Assembly (NCBI GenBank): GCA_012842745.1
Contig: DUSF01000037.1
Location: 62,001-126,000, forward strand
Source: Bacillus sp. (in: firmicutes)
GTDB taxonomy: Bacteria > Bacillota > Bacilli > Bacillales > Bacillaceae_J
Direction of reading: 5' to 3'
DNA length: 64,000 nucleotides
The position numbers and the translations under genes are program-made. The notes beneath the pieces are model-generated. The model saw nothing but the letters and a program-made list of their open reading frames with translations, ran no database searches and was not told the origin of the DNA. This document shows positions 1 through 8,591 of this stretch, in pieces (the stretch's first letter is position 1; each line of letters begins with the position of its first letter).

Positions 1-917
1 TTATCATAAAAACATGTAAATTTATCCCGATCTTCACAATCACGATAAGCCATAGCAACACGTGGATGTTCATTAAGTAAACCAGAAATCATGTAAGGGA
101 TAATATAACCCCATTCCCACTTCTCACGCATTTCGAGCATATGCTTTTCAATTATACCTAAAACTGGCTTAAGCTCATATCTTGTTTTTGGTATATAGCC
201 AACGAGAAGCTCTGTGTGGCAATTGCCGGCAGCGCGGCCCATTCCGTATACAGAAGAATCTAGGAACGTTACGCCATTACGCATTGCCGTTAATGTATTG
301 GCAAATGCTAACTGCATATTATTATGCGTATGAATGCCAAGCTGTTTATTAGGAAGCATTGATTTAAACTTTTTCACCTGATGTTCAATATCCCCTGGCT
401 CAAGACTTCCAAAAGAATCAACGATATAAACAACATCTACAGGGCTCTTTTTCACCATTTCAAATGCTTCAAGAAGCTGATGTTCAGGGGCGCTTGATAG
501 AGCCATAATGTTAAGTGAAGTTTCATAGCCCAAATCATGGAACAGCTGTACTAATTCTAAACCTTTGTCCACTTCGCGGATATAGCACGCTACCCGAATC
601 ATATCTAAAACACTTTGCTCCCGTGGTAAAATATCATTTGGATCTACACGTCCAATGTCAACGAGTGCAGATAATTTTGTGAATTTTTTCTCTGGAATAA
701 TTTCTTTAAGAAAGTTATCATCAAGAAATCTCCATGGGTTTGGCTCAGTTGCATTCAAAAGTTTAGGGGAGTTTTTGTAGCCGATCTCCATATATTCAAC
801 GCCTGCAGTACTTAAGCCATCATACAAGTCTTGAACAAATTCAACAGTGAAATCCCAATTATTTACCAACCCTCCGTCACGAATGGTACAGTCCAAAATT
901 TTAGTTTGATGTTCCAT
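1..917 (-). CDS. DRE-TIM aldolase/HMGL-like protein (3' end outside window)
   Basis: Reading from the ATG at 917, the protein opens with LDCTIRDGG, the metal-binding start of the DRE-TIM metallolyase fold (HMG-CoA lyase, isopropylmalate synthase, 4-hydroxy-2-oxovalerate aldolase). A later GIHTHNN motif supplies the usual histidine metal ligands, and VDVVYIVDSFGSLEPGD matches the barrel strand before it. The family catalyses aldol-type carbon-carbon cleavage or condensation, but the substrate cannot be read from sequence. A good ribosome site (GGAGG) precedes the ATG. 305 codons are visible and no stop occurs before base 1, so only the extreme C-terminus is missing. No neighbour on this side of the window hints at a pathway. 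Confidence 0.85.
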   Translation of the reverse strand, partial: MEHQTKILDCTIRDGGLVNNWDFTVEFVQDLYDGLSTAGVEYMEIGYKNSPKLLNATEPNPWRFLDDNFLKEIIPEKKFTKLSALVDIGRVDPNDILPREQSVLDMIRVACYIREVDKGLELVQLFHDLGYETSLNIMALSSAPEHQLLEAFEMVKKSPVDVVYIVDSFGSLEPGDIEHQVKKFKSMLPNKQLGIHTHNNMQLAFANTLTAMRNGVTFLDSSVYGMGRAAGNCHTELLVGYIPKTRYELKPVLGIIEKHMLEMREKWEWGYIIPYMISGLLNEHPRVAMAYRDCEDRDKFTCFYD

Positions 918-1065
918 GATAATAACTTCCTCCTCATAATTCTATATATTTACTTTTACGTAACTTTAACGCTTTTACGCTTTCATGTGATAAAATAACG
1001 TAAGCTTTTATAGTGTTATATCATGTTCCGTTCGGAATTGTCAATCAATTTCTCCATAAAGACTA

Positions 1066-1148
1066 GATGTTAAAGCAAGTTTCTTCAATATGTTGTCACA
1101 AGCCCTGCTTCTAGTTATTATACCATGTTCTTGAAAGTTGGTTAAAAA
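1066..1148 (-). repeat. Decayed copy of the toxin-antitoxin promoter/start region at 9.8 kb
   Basis: On the minus strand this stretch holds CAAGAACATGGTATAAT preceded by CCAACTT, almost the same as the promoter region of the antitoxin gene at 9859-9890. Weaker similarity continues downstream (AGCA, GTGA, ACAT blocks in the same order) to about where the antitoxin start codon would be, then is lost. It has an extended -10 (TGG TATAAT) that could still fire toward the aldolase gene about 200 bases away. Either a relic of a second toxin-antitoxin copy or a shared promoter type. Confidence 0.4.
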
Positions 1149-1325
1149 ATACGGGGAAATTAGACAATATTTGCGTTTATCCTACAATGTTTCGACAATT
1201 TTAATGAGAAATGGTAAAAGTAATTGAAAATCTCCCATCCTAATTCAATGTTCACCTCCTTTATACAATAACCACTATTTCAAAAAAAAGATATTAAAAT
1301 TTCAGGATGAAAATGGGTTTTATTG

Positions 1326-1354
1326 TTGACAAAAAAGATAAAGTATATAATAAT
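1326..1354 (+). promoter_or_regulatory. ahpC promoter
   Basis: TTGACA at 1326-1331 is followed 14-17 bases later by an AT-rich -10 region (TATAAT at 1346, or AATAAT at 1349 with ideal 17-base spacing). Transcription would begin near 1360, just ahead of the PerR box, giving an untranslated leader of about 130 bases before ahpC. Confidence 0.6.
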
Positions 1355-1364
1355 AAATATCGAA

Positions 1365-1379
1365 TTATAATTATTATAA
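1365..1379 (+). promoter_or_regulatory. PerR box
   Basis: TTATAATTATTATAA is a perfect 7-1-7 inverted repeat and an exact match to the PerR consensus TTATAATNATTATAA of Bacillus. It lies at the predicted transcription start of ahpCF, so peroxide-dependent derepression by the PerR metalloregulator is expected. Confidence 0.85.
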
Positions 1380-1496
1380 ATAACTAATGATAGTTTGTAT
1401 AAACAAATTATTACATGGTTATTTTAAGTTTTGGACAATAGGCTCAAAACTGACAAATTATAATACTTAAAATTACACTTTAGGAGGAATTTCACT

Positions 1497-2060
1497 ATGT
1501 CATTAATTGGAAAAGAAGTAGAATCATTTAAAGCACAAGCATTTCATAACGGAGAGTTCGTTGAGGTTACTGAACAAAATTTAAAAGGAAAATGGAGTGT
1601 AGTTTGCTTCTATCCAGCAGATTTTACATTTGTATGCCCTACTGAACTAGAAGATCTTCAAAACAGTTATGCAACACTAAAGGATCTTGGTTGTGAAGTA
1701 TATTCTGTTTCAACAGATACACATTTCACACATAAAGCATGGCATGATACATCAGATACTATTAAGAAAATTGAATACATTATGGTTGGCGACCCTTCAC
1801 AAAAGCTTAGCCGCATGTTTGATGTATTAAACGAAGAATCTGGTCTTGCCGATCGTGGTACATTCATTATTGACCCAGATGGCGTTATCCAAGCAGTTGA
1901 AATCAATGCTGGTGGAATGGGCCGCGACGCTCAAACTGTTGTTAACAAAATTAAAGCAGCTCAATATATCCGCAACAATCCAGGAGAAGTATGCCCAGCA
2001 AAATGGCAAGAAGGAGCTAAGACACTTAAGCCTAGCCTTGACCTTGTAGGAAAAATTTAA
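1497..2060 (+). CDS. ahpC: Alkyl hydroperoxide reductase peroxiredoxin AhpC
   Basis: A 187-residue typical 2-Cys peroxiredoxin of the AhpC/Prx1 class, which reduces hydrogen peroxide, alkyl peroxides and peroxynitrite in the cytoplasm. The peroxidatic cysteine is C47 in FTFVCPTE and the resolving cysteine C166 in GEVCPAKW. Length equals that of Bacillus AhpC. The start follows TAGGAGG with good spacing. It is 11 bases upstream of ahpF, the flavoprotein that re-reduces its disulfide, and both sit behind a perfect PerR box, so peroxide-inducible expression is expected. Confidence 0.97.
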   Translation: MSLIGKEVESFKAQAFHNGEFVEVTEQNLKGKWSVVCFYPADFTFVCPTELEDLQNSYATLKDLGCEVYSVSTDTHFTHKAWHDTSDTIKKIEYIMVGDPSQKLSRMFDVLNEESGLADRGTFIIDPDGVIQAVEINAGGMGRDAQTVVNKIKAAQYIRNNPGEVCPAKWQEGAKTLKPSLDLVGKI

Positions 2061-2071
2061 GGAGCATTTCA

Positions 2072-3604
2072 ATGATATTAGATGCCGAAATCAAAGCACA
2101 ATTAGCCCAATATCTGCAAATGATGGAGGGTAATGTACTTCTCAAAGTTAGCGCAGGAAACGATGAAGTTTCTCGTGATATGCTTGAGCTAGTCGATGAA
2201 TTAGCTTCCATGTCATCTAAGATTAAAGTTGAACGTACTCAACTGCATAGAACACCAAGTTTTAGTGTTAATCGTATAGGCGAAGACACTGGAATCACTT
2301 TTGCGGGCATTCCTCTTGGGCACGAATTTACTTCATTAGTGTTGGCTCTTTTGCAAGTAAGCGGAAGAGCACCTAAGGTTGATCAAAAGGTCATTGAGCA
2401 AATTAAAAATATCGAAGGTGAATATCGCTTCGAGACTTTTGTTAGCTTGACTTGCCACAATTGTCCTGATGTTGTGCAGGCACTGAATGTCATGAGCGTT
2501 CTTAATCCTGATATCACCCATACGATGATTGATGGTGCAGCTTTTAAAGAAGAAGTGGAAAGCAAAAACATCTTAGCTGTGCCTACGGTGTTCTTAAATG
2601 GTGAACCATTTGGAAGCGGCCGTATGTCTCTTGAGGAAATAGTAGCTAAAATTGGCTCTGTTCCCGATGCGGCAGAGTTTGCCAATAAAGAGCCATTTGA
2701 CGTGCTTGTTGTCGGTGGCGGACCAGCGGGTGCAAGTGCAGCCATTTATGCTGCCCGTAAAGGTATTCGCACTGGCATAATCGCAGAACGCTTTGGCGGT
2801 CAGATTATGGACACTTTAGGGATTGAAAACTTTATTAGTGTAAGATATACAGAAGGTCCGAAGCTTGCCGCTAGTCTCGAAGAACATGTCAAAGAATACA
2901 ATAATGTAGATATAATGAATTTACAGCGTGCCAAACGTATAGAAAAGAAAAACCTCATTGAAATTGAACTGGAGAACGGAGCTGTTCTTAAGAGCAAAAC
3001 TGTAATCCTTTCAACTGGTGCTCGTTGGCGCAATGTTGGCGTTCCAGGCGAAGCTGAATTTAAGACGAAGGGTGTAGCCTACTGTCCACATTGTGATGGT
3101 CCGTTGTTCATTGAAAAACCAGTAGCTGTTATTGGCGGTGGTAATTCTGGTATTGAAGCAGCGATAGATCTAGCGGGTATAGTTAAACATGTAACAGTTC
3201 TTGAATTCAATCCAGAGCTGAAAGCTGATTCTGTACTTCAAGAACGATTGCACAGTCTCCCTAATGTAACTGTACTAACGAATGTTCAAACAAAAGAAAT
3301 TACTGGTACTGATAAGGTAAATGGTATTACTTATGTTGAACGTGACACAGGAGCAGAAAAGCATATTGAACTTTCGGGAGTGTTTGTTCAGATTGGTCTT
3401 GTCCCAAATACAGATTGGCTAGAAGGAACCGTTGAACGCAATCAATTCGGGGAAATCATTGTTGATAATCGTGGAGCAACAAATATCCCTGGTGTGTTTG
3501 CTGCAGGAGATTGTACTACAAATCCATATAAGCAAATCATCATTTCAATGGGTTCAGGCGCAACCGCTGCCCTAGGTGCCTTCGATTATTTAATCCGAAA
3601 TTAA
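2072..3604 (+). CDS. ahpF: NADH-dependent peroxiredoxin reductase AhpF
   Basis: A 510-residue flavoprotein of the usual AhpF length. The N-terminal tandem thioredoxin fold carries the CHNC disulfide (C128/C131) that passes electrons to AhpC. The C-terminal thioredoxin-reductase-like part has the FAD-binding GGGPAG (about 215-220), the redox CPHC pair (C338/C341), and a second nucleotide-binding GGGNSG for NADH near 355. It forms a peroxide-scavenging system with AhpC, its immediate upstream partner, and the operon ends in a strong hairpin 11 bases beyond the stop. Confidence 0.97.
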   Translation: MILDAEIKAQLAQYLQMMEGNVLLKVSAGNDEVSRDMLELVDELASMSSKIKVERTQLHRTPSFSVNRIGEDTGITFAGIPLGHEFTSLVLALLQVSGRAPKVDQKVIEQIKNIEGEYRFETFVSLTCHNCPDVVQALNVMSVLNPDITHTMIDGAAFKEEVESKNILAVPTVFLNGEPFGSGRMSLEEIVAKIGSVPDAAEFANKEPFDVLVVGGGPAGASAAIYAARKGIRTGIIAERFGGQIMDTLGIENFISVRYTEGPKLAASLEEHVKEYNNVDIMNLQRAKRIEKKNLIEIELENGAVLKSKTVILSTGARWRNVGVPGEAEFKTKGVAYCPHCDGPLFIEKPVAVIGGGNSGIEAAIDLAGIVKHVTVLEFNPELKADSVLQERLHSLPNVTVLTNVQTKEITGTDKVNGITYVERDTGAEKHIELSGVFVQIGLVPNTDWLEGTVERNQFGEIIVDNRGATNIPGVFAAGDCTTNPYKQIIISMGSGATAALGAFDYLIRN

Positions 3605-3614
3605 TAAATTTTTT

Positions 3615-3656
3615 AAGTCACTTTGCTATCTTGCGGTAGTAAAGTGACTTTCTTTT
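3615..3656 (+). terminator. Rho-independent terminator of ahpCF
   Basis: AAGTCACTTT (3615-3624) pairs perfectly with AAAGTGACTT (3641-3650). The loop can extend the stem (CTATC with GGTAG), and TTTCTTTT follows. Confidence 0.85.
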
Positions 3657-3740
3657 ATTACAGCGTTCGAGGAAAATTTAGGGAATTTAGATAAAAATTC
3701 ATGCTTTACAAAATATCAATTTAATAATAGAATCTCTATA

Positions 3741-3759
3741 TACCTAAAAATCCTAGGTA
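3741..3759 (+). promoter_or_regulatory. Candidate PadR operator upstream of padR
   Basis: TACCTA (3741-3746) and TAGGTA (3754-3759) form an inverted repeat with seven bases between, overlapping the ribosome site of the PadR gene. Aligned on its centre it agrees at most positions with the larger palindrome at 4769-4799 before the third gene of the group (shared pattern TATAC.TA.AAAT.CTA.GTA), suggesting one repressor binds both. Confidence 0.5.
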
Positions 3760-3768
3760 GGTGATTGT

Positions 3769-4116
3769 ATGTTTAATCGTGAATTGGTAAAAGGCAGTAC
3801 TTCCCTTTTGTTACTTCAACTGCTCCATGAAAGGGACATGTACGGATATGAGCTTGTAAAAGAATTAGAAAAGCGTAGCGGGAACGAGTTTTCGGTTAAG
3901 GAAGGAACATTGTATCCGGCTTTACATAAGCTTGAGAAGCAGGAATATATTGAATTCTATTGGCAGGAACAAGAGAAAGGCCCAGCCCGAAAGTATTATC
4001 GGATTACAAACGCTGGAAAAGAAATGTTAGATGAAAAAACCCAAGAATGGAACGACTTTGTTTCAGTTATAAACAAAGTATTAGGGAGAAAAAAACATGG
4101 AACGGCTGAAGAATGA
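3769..4116 (+). CDS. PadR-family transcriptional regulator
   Basis: A 115-residue protein with the PadR winged helix: [17 protein letters not shown] at the start, then [17 protein letters not shown] (recognition helix and wing) and [14 protein letters not shown]. PadR proteins are dimeric repressors that respond to small molecules or to membrane partners. The next gene overlaps it by 20 bases and encodes a HAAS-domain membrane protein; PadR-HAAS pairs are common in Firmicutes and probably act as a regulator with its membrane-anchored antagonist. An inverted repeat overlaps the ribosome site, consistent with autoregulation. Confidence 0.9.
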   Translation: MFNRELVKGSTSLLLLQLLHERDMYGYELVKELEKRSGNEFSVKEGTLYPALHKLEKQEYIEFYWQEQEKGPARKYYRITNAGKEMLDEKTQEWNDFVSVINKVLGRKKHGTAEE

Positions 4117-4735
4117 TTTCTTAACCGAACTTAACCAAAGTCTTGGAAATCATCCAGAGAAAGAAGCGATTGTAAAGGAATGTGAAACACATCTTGATGA
4201 ACTCCTCGTTGAATTCTACAACATTGAGGATGAGGCTGAGGTACGTGCCCAAGTTTATAAAAGGTTTGGCACTCCTGATGAGATTGCTGCAATATGGAAA
4301 GAAGAACTTTCCGTTACCCCAAGCAATATGAAATGGCTATTTATTACGGTAAATATTCTTTTCTTTAGTGGAGGGGCTGTACTTACACTTGCGCATAATC
4401 TGTTTGATTGGAATTGGCTAAAAAGTATATGGAATCAATTAACATCCATTCCGATTATTATTGCCTTAATTTATATGGTTTTTTGGGCATTACTTGGGTA
4501 TGAAATAGGCAGAGGCTTCGGGCATAAAGGCAGGAACGTTTTGAAACATACTTTCATCATAGCGTTACTGCCGAATTTGACATTGATGTTTTTAACAGTT
4601 TTCGAAATCATTCCTCGTGAATGGTTTCATCCATTGTTAACAAAAACGTTCATTGGTTTATGCATTTTGCTTACCCTTCTTCTGTACCCGGTTTGCGTAC
4701 TAAGCTACAGATGGGGAAAAAAAACTTCCGTGTAA
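4097..4735 (+). CDS. HAAS-domain (DUF1700-like) membrane protein
   Basis: A 212-residue protein. Residues 1-75 form a soluble helical domain ([21 protein letters not shown] onward, ending in [16 protein letters not shown]), typical of the HAAS/DUF1700/DUF1129 group that accompanies PadR regulators. Four hydrophobic segments follow (about 78-100, 115-135, 145-170 and 183-203). It starts inside the PadR gene, so the two are translationally coupled. Likely role is to modulate the PadR protein from the membrane; the signal is unknown. Confidence 0.75.
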   Translation: MERLKNDFLTELNQSLGNHPEKEAIVKECETHLDELLVEFYNIEDEAEVRAQVYKRFGTPDEIAAIWKEELSVTPSNMKWLFITVNILFFSGGAVLTLAHNLFDWNWLKSIWNQLTSIPIIIALIYMVFWALLGYEIGRGFGHKGRNVLKHTFIIALLPNLTLMFLTVFEIIPREWFHPLLTKTFIGLCILLTLLLYPVCVLSYRWGKKTSV

Positions 4736-4768
4736 TCATATGCGGAGGTCTTCCCTTTTTATTTTTTA

Positions 4769-4799
4769 CCTATATACATAGAAATTCTATGTATATAGG
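4769..4799 (+). promoter_or_regulatory. 31-bp perfect palindrome, candidate PadR operator
   Basis: A perfect 15-1-15 inverted repeat centred on A4784; the left arm is CCTATATACATAGAA. It stands 30 bases before the start of the DUF4153 gene. Its centre matches the smaller inverted repeat before padR. The lack of a T-run argues against a terminator. Confidence 0.55.
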
Positions 4800-4829
4800 A
4801 TATCTATTTAAGAATCCGGAGGGATTATC

Positions 4830-6287
4830 ATGGAACTAAAACTAGAACAGAAAGATTGGATTTTTTTACTTTTATGTTTTCTTGTAGGACTTGTTGCTGA
4901 AGAAGCATTTTTAATGTACCAGATTGGTATTTCCTATTTTGTCTTCATCGTTTTCTTTTATTCATTATTTTTTTGGCGGTTTCGCTCGTTTAATTTTTCC
5001 CATCAGCGCTTCGGCTATTTGCTATTGATATCAATATGGATTTTGGCAGCTTGCTATACCTTATATGATACTGCCCTATTTTATATGTTAAATATTGTAG
5101 TGATTCCTACGCTTGTTATTTTTCATCTTGTCTTAATTACTTCACCGAAAAAATTCGACTGGAGTAATCTAGTTTTTATTAAATACATCTTACATCGCAT
5201 CGTTGACGGTATTCGCTATAATGCAATTTTTCTAAAATATGTATCCAAGCTGTCGAAACAAAATAGCAATCAAAAGCATTATGATGTTTGGAAAAAGATT
5301 TTGATAGGCATTGGGGTCTCTATTCCACTTTTAGCCATTATTCTTACATTGTTAATTTCTGCTGACACGGAGTTTGCTAGAATTTTAAGCAGTATCCCTA
5401 ATTTTCTTACCTTTAGAGGTGATCTTGTTTTTCGTTTTATCATTGTACTTATTTATACATTTTTATTTTTTGGATTTATGCAAGTATTGTTACAAAGAAA
5501 AATGGATGTGATTTACAAGAATGGGACTATGAAGCCCCTTACATTGGACGGAGTCATCACGTTGACGATTCTGTTACTTTTAGACTTAGTTTATATCTTA
5601 TTTGTTGTCGTCCAATTTAAATATTTTTTTAGTGGGACGCTTGAAGATGGGTACACCTATGCAGAATACGCACGCCGCGGGTTTTTTGAATTGCTTTTTG
5701 TGACAATGATTAATCTAACTGTGACGATTACCGTGATTTATTCAACAAAAATAGTTCAAGGATTGCTAAAGAAAACAATCCGCTTCGCTTTAGCTGTTCT
5801 TGTTTTATCGAGCGGCGTTATTCTAATATCAGCGTTCATGAGAATGATGATGTATGAGGATGCCTATGGTTTCACTTTTTTGAGAGTGCTCGTTCATTCT
5901 TTTATGATTTTTCTAATGGTAATTCTCGCCTACACACTTGTTAAAATTTGGCTTGAGCAACTTTCCTTGTTCCATTTTTATTTTATCGCAGCGCTCATCT
6001 ATTATGTCGGTATTAATTTCATCAATCTTGATTCGATTGTTGTTAAGCAAAATATTACCCGTTATGAGGAAACAGGAAAAATCGATATCAACTATTTAAA
6101 CAGCTTATCTTCGACTGGCATTCTTGGACTAATTGAGCTTTATGAAAAAAATCCTCATGTTCAGGGGTTAGAAGAGTTGCTACAACAGCGAAAACAAGAG
6201 AAAAAGTGGCTGAAAAGCGAGGCTTGGCAGTCCTATAATTTAGCAAAAAATCGTGCATATCAAAAGCTTGGTGAGTTGAATTTATGA
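4830..6287 (+). CDS. DUF4153/DUF4173 polytopic membrane protein
   Basis: A 485-residue protein with about ten to eleven membrane segments and a C-terminal soluble tail (about 405-485). The stretch DLVYILFVVVQFKYFF is the hallmark of the DUF4153/DUF4173 family; function is unknown. The start follows GGAGGG. It lies 95 bases after the HAAS gene and behind a perfect palindrome that resembles the repeat before padR, so it is probably a target of that regulator. Confidence 0.8.
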   Translation: MELKLEQKDWIFLLLCFLVGLVAEEAFLMYQIGISYFVFIVFFYSLFFWRFRSFNFSHQRFGYLLLISIWILAACYTLYDTALFYMLNIVVIPTLVIFHLVLITSPKKFDWSNLVFIKYILHRIVDGIRYNAIFLKYVSKLSKQNSNQKHYDVWKKILIGIGVSIPLLAIILTLLISADTEFARILSSIPNFLTFRGDLVFRFIIVLIYTFLFFGFMQVLLQRKMDVIYKNGTMKPLTLDGVITLTILLLLDLVYILFVVVQFKYFFSGTLEDGYTYAEYARRGFFELLFVTMINLTVTITVIYSTKIVQGLLKKTIRFALAVLVLSSGVILISAFMRMMMYEDAYGFTFLRVLVHSFMIFLMVILAYTLVKIWLEQLSLFHFYFIAALIYYVGINFINLDSIVVKQNITRYEETGKIDINYLNSLSSTGILGLIELYEKNPHVQGLEELLQQRKQEKKWLKSEAWQSYNLAKNRAYQKLGELNL

Positions 6288-6297
6288 AATCCATTAG

Positions 6298-6326
6298 AAA
6301 GTCGAAGTGCTTGGCACTTCGACTTT
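6298..6326 (+). terminator. Hairpin between convergent genes
   Basis: AAAGTCGAAGTGC and GCACTTCGACTTT form a 13-bp perfect stem with a 3-base loop, just after the DUF4153 stop. The T-run is weak, but the site lies between converging genes, so it may act in both directions. Confidence 0.6.
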
Positions 6327-6373
6327 CGATTATAAATTACCACTGGAACAGGTTGTGCCAGTTGATTCGTCCT

Positions 6374-6532
6374 CTATATTTGCTTCTTATCAGTATCTGT
6401 ACCATGACCGCCCGTTGTTTTAGCAAGCCACGCTTTTACTTCATTATAAGACATGCCTGAACGCTCATTTAGCCTTTTTACCTCATCAATATTTGTTCCT
6501 ACAACTGTGTATGAATCATGATTATTTTCCAT
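6374..6532 (-). CDS. Small conserved-looking protein of 52 residues
   Basis: Starting at the ATG that follows AGGTG at 6532, the product is a soluble, charged 52-residue protein (MENNHDSYTVVGTNIDEVKR at the start, LAKTTGGHGTDTDKKQI at the end). A longer in-frame reading to 6598 runs into alkA-derived sequence and is not credible. The SGMSYNEVKAWLAKTTGG stretch looks like a constrained motif of small Bacillus proteins, perhaps spore-associated, but I do not recognise a named family. The gene stands alone between a hairpin and an alkA relic. Confidence 0.6.
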   Translation of the reverse strand: MENNHDSYTVVGTNIDEVKRLNERSGMSYNEVKAWLAKTTGGHGTDTDKKQI

Positions 6533-6579
6533 TAGAGCACCTCGCTTTCTTTTTTCTATTATAGGTCTAGTCGATAAAT

Positions 6580-6678
6580 TTATTCGATACTCCGCCACAA
6601 ATACAAAGAAGCATGGCTTAAGTAAGGCTCTCAGCTATGCTTGTATTTTTCAAATTCTTCTAATGTTGGTTTTCATTC
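6580..6678 (-). pseudogene. Relic of an alkA C-terminus
   Basis: About 105 bases here are close to 89% identical to the 3' end of alkA at 9994-10105, in the same orientation. Translation gives KPTLEEFEKYKHS, stop, EPYLSHASLYLWRSIE, stop, against the intact ERKPTLEEIERYKHGW then EPYLSYASLYLWRSIE. Two codons (R and W) have become TGA, so it cannot encode protein. Similarity ends abruptly at about 6573 and 6680. Confidence 0.8.
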
Positions 6679-6700
6679 AATATCGCTATTTCTTAACATT

Positions 6701-7300
6701 TCATTTCTTTATAATGACTTGAATTACATGGCCTAAACCTATATGTTTTTTTCCTTCATTCCGCTCTGCTTCACCGTAATAAAAATGGATACATTTGTAA
6801 CCTTTAATCCAATCTAGGATATCCGCTGGATCGTATAACATTTCAATCGATTTGGGACCGCCTGTTTCATACTTGAGTTGGTCTTCGGAGTATACTTCAA
6901 AAATGATAGTCCCACCAGGTTTTACTGATCCAATCATGCTCTCTATTAAAAATTGCTGGTCTTTTTTAGGGACGTGGCCAAATACCATGATTGCAACGTC
7001 ATATTGATTTGTTTTAACTTTTTCTTTCGTTAAATCAATCTCAATTGTTTCGACAGTAACATTTTTTTTACTAGCTAAATTTTTCGTTTTCAGAAGACCG
7101 ACCATTGATTGATCATAAGCGGTCACGTCATGGCCAAGTTTTGCTAAATAAACCGCATTTCGGCCCTCACCTTCGGCAAAACAGCCAATTTTAGATTTTT
7201 TCGGAATGATTCTACTTACATTGTTTATAAATGCATTTTCATTTTCACCGTAAATATAATCTTTATCTGAAAAACTCTTATCCCATTGTTCTTTTGACAT
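6701..7300 (-). CDS. Class I SAM-dependent methyltransferase
   Basis: A 199-residue Rossmann methyltransferase. Motif I is IGCFAEGEGRNAVYLAKLGH (about 38-57), followed by the acidic AYD that holds the ribose, YDVAIMVFGHV (motif IV) and VKPGGTIIFEVY (motif V). The EGEGRNA form is typical of TehB- and thiol-methyltransferase-like proteins. It lies 33 bases downstream of an Acr3/BASS-like transporter gene on the same strand, so the two are probably co-transcribed from the promoter at 8.4 kb. A role in detoxifying a metalloid or thiol compound is an inference. Confidence 0.85.
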   Translation of the reverse strand: MSKEQWDKSFSDKDYIYGENENAFINNVSRIIPKKSKIGCFAEGEGRNAVYLAKLGHDVTAYDQSMVGLLKTKNLASKKNVTVETIEIDLTKEKVKTNQYDVAIMVFGHVPKKDQQFLIESMIGSVKPGGTIIFEVYSEDQLKYETGGPKSIEMLYDPADILDWIKGYKCIHFYYGEAERNEGKKHIGLGHVIQVIIKK

Positions 7301-7333
7301 AATACTATTTTGCTCCTTGTCTACTTTAGCTTT

Positions 7334-8326
7334 TTAAGATAATGATGATTTTATTTGTGCGGAATCAATATTTTTTTCTTTAAACCAACGCTTTGATGCT
7401 ACTTTTCCATAATAAACGATGCTTTGTTGTTGGACGATAAAAGCAATTGTTACAATTAAGGCAGCTTCTGCTCCAAATGAATTAGCAGCCAATCCAACCG
7501 CAATCGATAAATTTCGTAACACGGTTCCATTGACTAAGGCAATTCCATCTTCACGATTTAAAAAAGATGTAGCGAATAATGTACTAATTACGTAATTGAT
7601 TAAATAAAACAAAATTAAAACAAGTAATGCCAGTACAATAAGCTGTAGATTATTAAGAATCATTTCAGCTTTCATACTAACGCTAACAAAGACAACATAT
7701 AGCATTCCCCATATACTTAAGGGACCAAAATTAGGCTTAATCGTTTTCTGAAATTTTTCCAATGTATACTTTTTAACGAACCATTTAAATGTTAGATGCC
7801 CCAAAATCATTGGAACAAAGACAACTAGTAAAATCGTTTGAATCGTGTTCAAAATATCAACTTCCACATACTGTCCAACCATGAGCAATAAATACCAAGG
7901 TGTAGCTAAAGATCCTAAAATTAGGCCGAAAACAGTTAGTTTAATTGCTGCTGGAACGTTTCCTTTATGAATCGCTGTCCATGAAATCGTCATTCCACTT
8001 GTAGGCAATAAAGCCGATAAAGCCAAACCTGCAAACATAATCGGATGTTCAAGTAATAAAAATTTTCCTAGTATAAAGGCAACCACAGGTATCAGAAGAA
8101 AATTAATGAATAGTGAATACCCAAGTATTTTATTTCCTTTCTTTGATGTTAATTCGTTGAATTTAAAACCTACCATTGTCGCATAAATCATTACTATCGT
8201 ACCAATTAAAATCGTTGGCTTTAAAAAAGTTGTATCTATGAACGACCCAAGCAAAAATCCAAGCAATAAAGTTAATGGAACGCTGAGCATTAAATGTTTC
8301 TGTGGAAATACATACAGCTTTCTCAC
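7334..8326 (-). CDS. Acr3/BASS-superfamily transporter (arsenic-resistance-like)
   Basis: A 330-residue protein with nine to ten hydrophobic segments. It has the features of the bile acid/arsenite/riboflavin transporter superfamily: SALLPTSGMTISWTAIHKGN (about 112-131) in the first repeat and NGTVLRNLSIAVGLAANSFG in the second, the paired broken helices of this fold. The nearest named group is the arsenical-resistance permease, but arsenite export is not proven. Start codon is GTG after GGGGGAAG. The promoter carries a CsoR/CstR-type inverted repeat, unlike the ArsR sites expected for an ars operon. Confidence 0.75.
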   Translation of the reverse strand: MRKLYVFPQKHLMLSVPLTLLLGFLLGSFIDTTFLKPTILIGTIVMIYATMVGFKFNELTSKKGNKILGYSLFINFLLIPVVAFILGKFLLLEHPIMFAGLALSALLPTSGMTISWTAIHKGNVPAAIKLTVFGLILGSLATPWYLLLMVGQYVEVDILNTIQTILLVVFVPMILGHLTFKWFVKKYTLEKFQKTIKPNFGPLSIWGMLYVVFVSVSMKAEMILNNLQLIVLALLVLILFYLINYVISTLFATSFLNREDGIALVNGTVLRNLSIAVGLAANSFGAEAALIVTIAFIVQQQSIVYYGKVASKRWFKEKNIDSAQIKSSLS

Positions 8327-8367
8327 AATAATACTTCCCCCAATATTATAGTTTGCTATTCTTTGTG

Positions 8368-8381
8368 TACCCCTATGGGTA
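8368..8381 (-). promoter_or_regulatory. CsoR/CstR-type operator over the transporter promoter
   Basis: TACCCCTATGGGTA contains TACCC and GGGTA arms around CTAT, the layout of operators bound by CsoR-family repressors (CsoR, CstR, FrmR). On the minus strand TTGACA (8412-8417), 17 bases, then TACATT (8389-8394) make a promoter whose start point would fall on this repeat. No CsoR-family gene is in the window. Confidence 0.6.
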
Positions 8382-8457
8382 TAGTTTAAATGTAAGTTGT
8401 ATTAAAGGGAATGTCAAGGAAATTGTTCCAAAATACATAGTGCTGTTCGAAAAATAG

Positions 8458-8505
8458 AAAAGATGCCTACATCTAAATATGATCCAACTAGATTTAGGCA
8501 TCTTT
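8458..8505 (-). terminator. Terminator of the toxin-antitoxin region
   Basis: AAAGATGCCTA and TAGGCATCTTT pair, with an inner ATCTA/TAGAT stem. On the minus strand TTTTCTATTTTT follows. It closes transcription from the toxin-antitoxin genes to its right and insulates the transporter promoter. Confidence 0.8.
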
Positions 8506-8591
8506 ATGTTGTTTTAATTCAAAATGTCTGCTCCAGTCTGTTACCTTCCTAATGGCTTTGGGGATGCTAAGCACGGCACGAAAACTTATTT

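Noticed and set aside
8506-8591. Short minus-strand frame reading SFRAVLSIPKAIRKV
   Set aside because: Preceded by a stop, has no start, and is not recognisable; could be further relic sequence but not supportable.
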